Shown: positions 7,501 to 10,794 of the stretch, piece by piece
Layout: each line of letters starts with the position of its first letter
How positions within the stretch are numbered: position 1 is the stretch's first letter
NCBI GenBank assembly: GCA_027622495.1
Contig: JAQBYL010000110.1
Coordinates: 1-10,794 of the forward strand
DNA from: Pseudomonadota bacterium
GTDB lineage: Bacteria; Pseudomonadota; Gammaproteobacteria; Pseudomonadales; Azotimanducaceae
Reading direction: 5' to 3'
Length of the DNA stretch: 10,794 nucleotides
The notes under the pieces: generated by a model
What the model was told of the DNA's origin: nothing
Database searches by the model: none
Seen by the model: only the letters and a program-made list of their open reading frames with translations
Position numbers and translations under genes: made by a program

Positions 7501-7521
7501 CAGGCGCATAGTAGTCGCCTG
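7501..7521. repeat. Perfect inverted repeat in the galU leader/promoter
   Basis: CAGGCG (7501-7506) and CGCCTG (7516-7521) form a perfect 6-base inverted repeat separated by 9 bases. It lies 24-44 bases upstream of the galU start and overlaps the proposed -10 element. It could be an operator half-site pair or a short hairpin in the leader. No known regulator consensus was recognised. Confidence 0.35.
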
Positions 7522-7535
7522 CACTGCACTATCAA
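7508..7535 (-). promoter_or_regulatory. Candidate sigma-70 promoter of galU
   Basis: Read on the minus strand, TTGATA (7535 to 7530; five of six bases of TTGACA) is followed after 16 bases by TACTAT (7513 to 7508; four of six of TATAAT). The -10 end is 30 bases from the galU ATG, leaving room for a short leader with the AAGGA ribosome site. This is pattern-based only. Confidence 0.4.
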
Positions 7536-7554
7536 AGGGATCGGCTCACACTTT

Positions 7555-7575
7555 AAAAAAGCGCAAGCAGACGCT
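7555..7575 (-). terminator. Weak candidate intrinsic terminator after the SOS-box ORF
   Basis: On the minus strand, AGCG and CGCT can pair (4 base pairs, 8-base loop), directly followed by a run of T residues (7555-7560 as A on the plus strand). The hairpin overlaps the stop codon region of the upstream ORF. The stem is short, so termination may be inefficient. Its position between that ORF and the galU promoter is what would be expected. Confidence 0.3.
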
Positions 7576-7960
7576 AGTGCGATTCGTCCAGCGAGGCGAT
7601 CAGGTGGCGGCAGATGGCGATACCAGCTTGGGTCTGCGCCATGGAGTTTTGCGGCAGACGGAGCATCTTGCGGGAAAGGCGGCGGGCTGCTTTGAGATGC
7701 GGGTCGGCTTGTTCGGCGTCGCTGGCCCGCTGTCTGCGCGCCAGGCGTTGCCACTTTTTACCCGTAGAACCCACCTCCGGAGAACTTTGCGCGGCGCTGC
7801 TTCGAATACGGCCACCCTGATCCTGGTCACCCTGGGAATCTTTTTGAACGGGATCACTCACCGCCAGGTCTTCGAATAGCGGTAGTGTCTGACCTTGGTT
7901 GGGGACTCTTTTCCAGGAGACACCTTCGCGGGAGACAATCATGGATGCTGAGGTATTCAT
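7574..7960 (-). CDS. Unrecognised small protein, probably SOS-regulated
   Basis: I do not recognise this 128-residue protein. It has no signal peptide or membrane segment. A short N-terminal part with VSWKRVPNQGQTLPLFEDL (15-33) leads into a polar Gln/Asp/Ser-rich linker (about 36-65). A basic, probably helical C-terminal half follows, with GKKWQRLARRQR near its start and ICRHLIASLDESH at the end. It is soluble and likely cytoplasmic. Codon choice resembles its neighbours (GC-rich third positions), and no alternative frame here looks more protein-like. The ATG at 7958-7960 is chosen because it lies just downstream of a LexA-like box. No clear ribosome site precedes it, and the next ATG (7940-7942) is an alternative. 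An in-frame TTG at 7997-7999 lies inside the box and is unlikely. The gene starts about 57 bases after clpB ends. The QTLPLF segment recalls beta-clamp-binding peptides, but this is only suggestive. Confidence 0.6.
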   Translation of the reverse strand: MNTSASMIVSREGVSWKRVPNQGQTLPLFEDLAVSDPVQKDSQGDQDQGGRIRSSAAQSSPEVGSTGKKWQRLARRQRASDAEQADPHLKAARRLSRKMLRLPQNSMAQTQAGIAICRHLIASLDESH

Positions 7961-7981
7961 TACGGTGTGAAGTCTAGCAAC

Positions 7982-8001
7982 TACTGTATATACATACAAT
8001 A
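7982..8001. promoter_or_regulatory. LexA (SOS) box upstream of the small unrecognised ORF
   Basis: TACTGTATATACATACAATA matches the gammaproteobacterial LexA operator (CTGT, 8 A/T-rich bases, ACAG) at all core positions except one (ACAA instead of ACAG). The palindrome extends to 22 bases (7981-8002) with 18 of 22 symmetric positions. It ends 21 bases upstream of the ATG at 7960, which is typical for operators that overlap SOS promoters. It lies downstream of the clpB stop, so the minus-strand ORF is the only gene it could control nearby. Confidence 0.72.
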
Positions 8002-8026
8002 GTTGCCAGACAAACCATCAGGCAAC
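8002..8026 (-). other. Short hairpin across the clpB stop codon
   Basis: GTTGCC (8002-8007) and GGCAAC (8021-8026) form a 6-base-pair inverted repeat with a 13-base loop that spans the clpB stop. No T tract follows on the minus strand, so it is at best a weak terminator or an mRNA 3'-end stabiliser. Confidence 0.2.
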
Positions 8027-10474
8027 CCCTGCCACTGCGACACCCTCTGTGATAAACCGGAAGCGTTGGCCATCATGGGTTATTCCGACCTCCGTCCCGC
8101 CGTGTATCTGTCCGGCAAGCAACCTCTCCGCAAGTGGATTTTCGATCTGTTTCTGGATCACGCGCTTGAGCGGACGCGCGCCATAAACCGGGTCGTAGCC
8201 TTCGTTTACCAGGGCATCCACTGCACTGGGATCAATCCGGATCGATATGTTCTGTTCATCAAGACGCTGACTCAGAATACCGATCTGCAGCGCGCAGATT
8301 TCTGCGACTTGTGCTTTGGTGAGTGTCTGGAAGACCACCATGTCATCCACGCGGTTAACAAATTCCGGTCTGAAATGTTGGCTGACAATACCCAGCACGG
8401 TCTCCCGGATGCGTTCCGTGTTGCCCGACTCAGTCAGACTCTGGATCGCCTCTGAGCCGAGGTTCGATGTCATAATCAGGACCGTGTTGCGGAAATCAAC
8501 CGTCCGCCCGTGCCCATCGGTCAATCGACCATCGTCCAGCACCTGCAGCAGAATGTTAAACACGTCCGGGTGGGCCTTTTCGATTTCATCCAACAGGATC
8601 AGCGAGTATGGCTTGCGCCTGACCGATTCTGTCAGGTAGCCCCCCTCTTCATAGCCAACGTATCCTGGCGGTGCACCAACAAGGCGTGCCACCGAATGCT
8701 TTTCCATGAACTCAGACATGTCGATACGGATCATTGCTTCGCGGGAATCAAACAGTACCTCCGCCAGCGCCTTGCACAGCTCGGTTTTACCGACGCCCGT
8801 TGGACCCAGGAACAGAAAAGAACCGTTAGGACGGTTAGGATCTGACAGGCCCGCGCGCGATCGCCGAACAGCCTGCGATACTGCGGTTACCGCTTCTTCC
8901 TGACCGATCACCCGCTCATGCAGTGACTCTTCGAGTTTGAGCAGCTTGTGCTTTTCGCCTTCCATCAGCTTGGATATCGGGATGCCGGTCCAGCGTGAGA
9001 CGACTTCACCGATCTCGTCTTCGGTTACACGATTACGCAACAACTGGTTGCCCTCATCACTGAACTGCTCGTCCGCGAGCTTGCGCTCGAGTTCAGGTAT
9101 CCGGCCATACTGCAGTTCTGACATTCTCGTGAGATCTCCGCTGCGACGAGCGACCTCGAACTCTGCTTTGAGCCCATCCAGTTCTTCTTTGATGTCTTGT
9201 GCGCCTTTCAGATTTGCTTTTTCAGACAACCATACTTCTTCGAGGTCAGCGTACTGTTTTTCCAGCTCATCTGTGCTTGAACGGAGGTCTTCAAGACGCT
9301 TTTTACTGGCTTCATCAGTTTCCTTTTTAAGCGCCTCTGTCTCCATTTTGTATTGGATAAGACGCCGTTCGAGCCGATCCATCTCTTCTGGTTTGGAATC
9401 CATTTCCATACGGATGCGACTCGCGGCTTCGTCCACCAGATCGATGGCTTTATCCGGCAACTGCCTGTCGGTTATGTAACGATGAGAAAGTCGTGCAGCA
9501 GCAACGATCGCCGGATCGGTTATTTCTACCGCATGGTGTAGTTCGTAGCGTTCTTTAAGCCCGCGAAGAATGGCAATACTGTCTTCCACGCTCGGTTCAT
9601 CGACGACTATTTTCTGGAACCGACGCTCCAGTGCCGCATCTTTTTCAATATACTGGCGGTACTCGTCCAGTGTGGTGGCACCGACACAGTGCAACTCGCC
9701 ACGCGCCAGAGCTGGTTTGAGCATGTTCCCGGCATCCATGGAGCCTTCCGCCTTACCGGCACCCACCATGGTATGCAGTTCGTCGATAAACAGGATCACA
9801 TTGCCTTCCTGTTTGGACAGATCGTTGAGCACTGCTTTCAGACGCTCTTCGAATTCTCCTCTGAACTTTGCGCCCGCAATCAGTGCGCCCATATCCAGAG
9901 AAAGTATGCGTTTGCTCTTCAACCCTTCCGGCACCTCGCCGTTCAGGATGCGTTGGGCTAGACCTTCGACGATCGCCGTCTTCCCGACACCGGGTTCGCC
10001 GATGAGAACCGGATTGTTCTTAGTGCGGCGCTGCAGCACCTGAATGGTTCTCCGGATTTCGTCATCCCGGCCAATGACCGGATCCAGCTTGCCCTTTTCG
10101 GCCTGGGCGGTCAGGTCGACCGTGTATTTATCCAGGGCCTGACGAACGTCTTCAGCGTTGGCATCATCCACCGCGTCTCCTCCTCTCAATGATTTTATGA
10201 CACTCTGCAGGGCATCTTCAGATACCCCGGCCTTGCGCAGGATCGCGCCTGTTTCCCGGTCTTTGAGCAACGCCCGGACGACCTGTTCGGTCGATATGTA
10301 CTGATCACCGTCCGTTTTGGCCAACTCATCGGCGGTGTTTAACACCTGCATGAACGCAGGAGACGGATTGAGCTGACCGGTACTCCCTTTAAGAACCGCT
10401 TGCCGATCGAGCAGATCCGCCACGGCCTTGTTCAAGGTATCGGCATTCGCACCGGCGCTGATGAGCATTGGCAT
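8018..10474 (-). CDS. clpB: ClpB, ATP-dependent disaggregase (main open frame, N terminus separated by an in-frame stop)
   Basis: ClpB is the cytoplasmic hexameric Hsp104/ClpB chaperone that, with DnaK, pulls proteins out of aggregates. This 818-codon frame covers almost the whole protein. It has the remainder of the N-domain (1 to about 98), then AAA1 with Walker A GEPGVGKTA (159-167), pore loop GAKFRGEFEERLK, Walker B ILFIDE (227-232) and arginine fingers R284/R285. The coiled-coil M-domain (about 350-480) follows. AAA2 has Walker A GPTGVGKTE (557-565), pore loop GYVGYEEGG (604-612), Walker B ILLDE (626-630) and sensor 2 GARPLKR (765-771). The first 44 codons of a normal ClpB lie upstream in the same frame (10478-10612), cut off by TGA at 10478-10480. 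ATG codons at 10472-10474 and 10466-10468 immediately after the stop could support re-initiation. The remaining frame is intact, so the protein is probably made in some form. A sequencing error at the TGA is also possible. Confidence 0.93.
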   Translation of the reverse strand: MPMLISAGANADTLNKAVADLLDRQAVLKGSTGQLNPSPAFMQVLNTADELAKTDGDQYISTEQVVRALLKDRETGAILRKAGVSEDALQSVIKSLRGGDAVDDANAEDVRQALDKYTVDLTAQAEKGKLDPVIGRDDEIRRTIQVLQRRTKNNPVLIGEPGVGKTAIVEGLAQRILNGEVPEGLKSKRILSLDMGALIAGAKFRGEFEERLKAVLNDLSKQEGNVILFIDELHTMVGAGKAEGSMDAGNMLKPALARGELHCVGATTLDEYRQYIEKDAALERRFQKIVVDEPSVEDSIAILRGLKERYELHHAVEITDPAIVAAARLSHRYITDRQLPDKAIDLVDEAASRIRMEMDSKPEEMDRLERRLIQYKMETEALKKETDEASKKRLEDLRSSTDELEKQYADLEEVWLSEKANLKGAQDIKEELDGLKAEFEVARRSGDLTRMSELQYGRIPELERKLADEQFSDEGNQLLRNRVTEDEIGEVVSRWTGIPISKLMEGEKHKLLKLEESLHERVIGQEEAVTAVSQAVRRSRAGLSDPNRPNGSFLFLGPTGVGKTELCKALAEVLFDSREAMIRIDMSEFMEKHSVARLVGAPPGYVGYEEGGYLTESVRRKPYSLILLDEIEKAHPDVFNILLQVLDDGRLTDGHGRTVDFRNTVLIMTSNLGSEAIQSLTESGNTERIRETVLGIVSQHFRPEFVNRVDDMVVFQTLTKAQVAEICALQIGILSQRLDEQNISIRIDPSAVDALVNEGYDPVYGARPLKRVIQKQIENPLAERLLAGQIHGGTEVGITHDGQRFRFITEGVAVAGVA

Positions 10475-10477
10475 CAG

Positions 10478-10612
10478 TCAGGCATCGCCAGGTTGTACAA
10501 TCGCTGCAAGCAGATGAACGGGCTCGAGTGAATTGTGAGATCGGCCAGTGGCAAGCGATTGTGCCTGGGTAAGAACACTCTGCAGACGGTTGGTTAAACG
10601 GTCCAGACTCAT
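10478..10612 (-). pseudogene. clpB: clpB 5' fragment: first 44 codons of ClpB ending in an in-frame TGA
   Basis: From the ATG at 10610-10612 the frame reads MSLDRLTNRLQSVLTQAQSL, then ATGRSHNSLEPVHLLAAI, which is the canonical ClpB N-terminal repeat (family: M-x-L/I-DRLT-x-x-x-Q...EP-HLL-AL). It reaches TGA at 10478-10480 and continues in the same frame, after one Leu codon, into the main clpB frame. TGAGGAG lies about 9 bases before the ATG, so initiation here looks authentic. Together the pieces make about 864 codons, the usual ClpB length. The stop falls in the loop after the HLL-AL helix, where ClpB sequences have QxGGSxxPLL. TGA is a normal stop elsewhere in the window (exbB, msbA-lpxK, kdsB and alkB all end in TGA), so recoding as a genome-wide sense codon is excluded. 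Confidence 0.85.
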
Positions 10613-10644
10613 CGATGAAGGCTCCTCAAATAGTCTGCTGCTAG

Positions 10645-10671
10645 AATGTGGGCGTTCTTGTAGAATTCAAT
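10645..10671 (-). promoter_or_regulatory. Candidate heat-shock (sigma-32-type) promoter of clpB
   Basis: On the minus strand, ATTGAA (10671 to 10666) is followed after 13 bases by CCCACATT (10652 to 10645). This resembles the sigma-32 pattern CTTGAA, 11-16 bases, CCCCATNT, with imperfect elements. The -10-like element is 32 bases upstream of the clpB ATG. ClpB is a classic RpoH-regulated gene, which makes the match more credible. It is a visual match only. Confidence 0.4.
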
Positions 10672-10675
10672 CCCT

Positions 10676-10794
10676 ATGGAACAAAGGCAGCATCCACGAA
10701 TTCAACTCCCCCTGCTGGTGAAGGTGGCACACCCCTCATTTCAGGGTGGTCAAACTCAAGCGCTGGCACGTGATGTTTCTGAGGGAGGAATCTT
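10676..10794 (+). CDS. PilZ-domain protein (N-terminal part, runs off the window)
   Basis: PilZ domains bind the second messenger cyclic di-GMP and relay it to motility, pili or polysaccharide machinery. The 39 visible residues begin MEQRQHPRIQLPLLVKVAH and continue to ARDVSEGGIF. Both cyclic di-GMP-binding signatures are present: R-x-x-x-R (R4-Q-H-P-R8) and the D/N-x-S-x-x-G motif (D33-V-S-E-G-G). The start is the ATG at 10676-10678. No clear Shine-Dalgarno sequence precedes it, but the PilZ domain begins immediately, so a much earlier start is unlikely. The gene is divergent from clpB with 63 bases between the two starts. It is the only plus-strand gene in the window. A single-domain protein or a longer architecture cannot be told apart here. 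Confidence 0.8.
   Translation, partial: MEQRQHPRIQLPLLVKVAHPSFQGGQTQALARDVSEGGI

Noticed and set aside
7577..7879. Plus-strand 100-codon open frame opposite the SOS-box ORF
   Set aside because: It has no upstream ribosome site or promoter, and its residues look unlike a protein. The minus-strand frame has neighbour-like codon use and a regulatory box in the correct position.
8003..8455. Plus-strand 150-codon open frame opposite the clpB 3' end
   Set aside because: Antisense to conserved AAA2/C-terminal ClpB coding sequence, with no independent coding evidence.
10478..10480. TGA in clpB as a genome-wide sense codon or selenocysteine
   Set aside because: exbB, msbA-lpxK, kdsB and alkB all terminate at TGA in this window, and ClpB has no known selenocysteine at this loop.

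Overview
The window comes from a gammaproteobacterium. The evidence is a lipopolysaccharide/envelope gene order resembling the exbB-exbD-lpxK-kdsB-murB block of Pseudomonas and relatives, a proteobacterial ClpB and GalU, and a near-consensus gammaproteobacterial LexA box. The genus cannot be named from sequence alone. All genes except the last partial one lie on the minus strand, so the window is best read from right to left.

Right end (about 10800 to 8000): a partial PilZ-domain gene points right. It is divergent from clpB, which points left. The clpB frame carries an in-frame TGA at codon 45, followed after one codon by ATG. The chaperone is therefore either interrupted or made from a re-initiation start. 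A heat-shock-like promoter candidate lies between the two genes.

Middle (8000 to 6600): a short unrecognised ORF (about 128 codons) has a LexA-type box just upstream, which suggests an SOS-induced protein. It is followed by galU, which makes UDP-glucose for surface polysaccharides and has its own plausible promoter.

Left (6600 to 1): a PLP enzyme of the D-threonine aldolase/D-serine dehydratase-like family is followed by a very compact run: exbB-like, exbD-like, a single 941-residue MsbA-LpxK fusion, kdsB, an AlkB-family dioxygenase and the start of murB. Neighbouring genes in this run overlap by 4, 11, 8 and 11 bases, with one 46-base gap before alkB. Lipid A 4'-phosphorylation and flipping (MsbA-LpxK), Kdo activation (KdsB) and peptidoglycan precursor synthesis (MurB) are thus co-transcribed with a proton-driven ExbB/ExbD motor pair and a nucleic-acid alkylation-repair gene.

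The points most worth a second look are the MsbA-LpxK fusion, the stop codon inside the ClpB N-domain, the SOS-box orphan ORF, and alkB inserted between kdsB and murB. I saw no tRNA, rRNA, insertion sequence, CRISPR array or phage gene. No gene-free stretch exceeds 300 bases.
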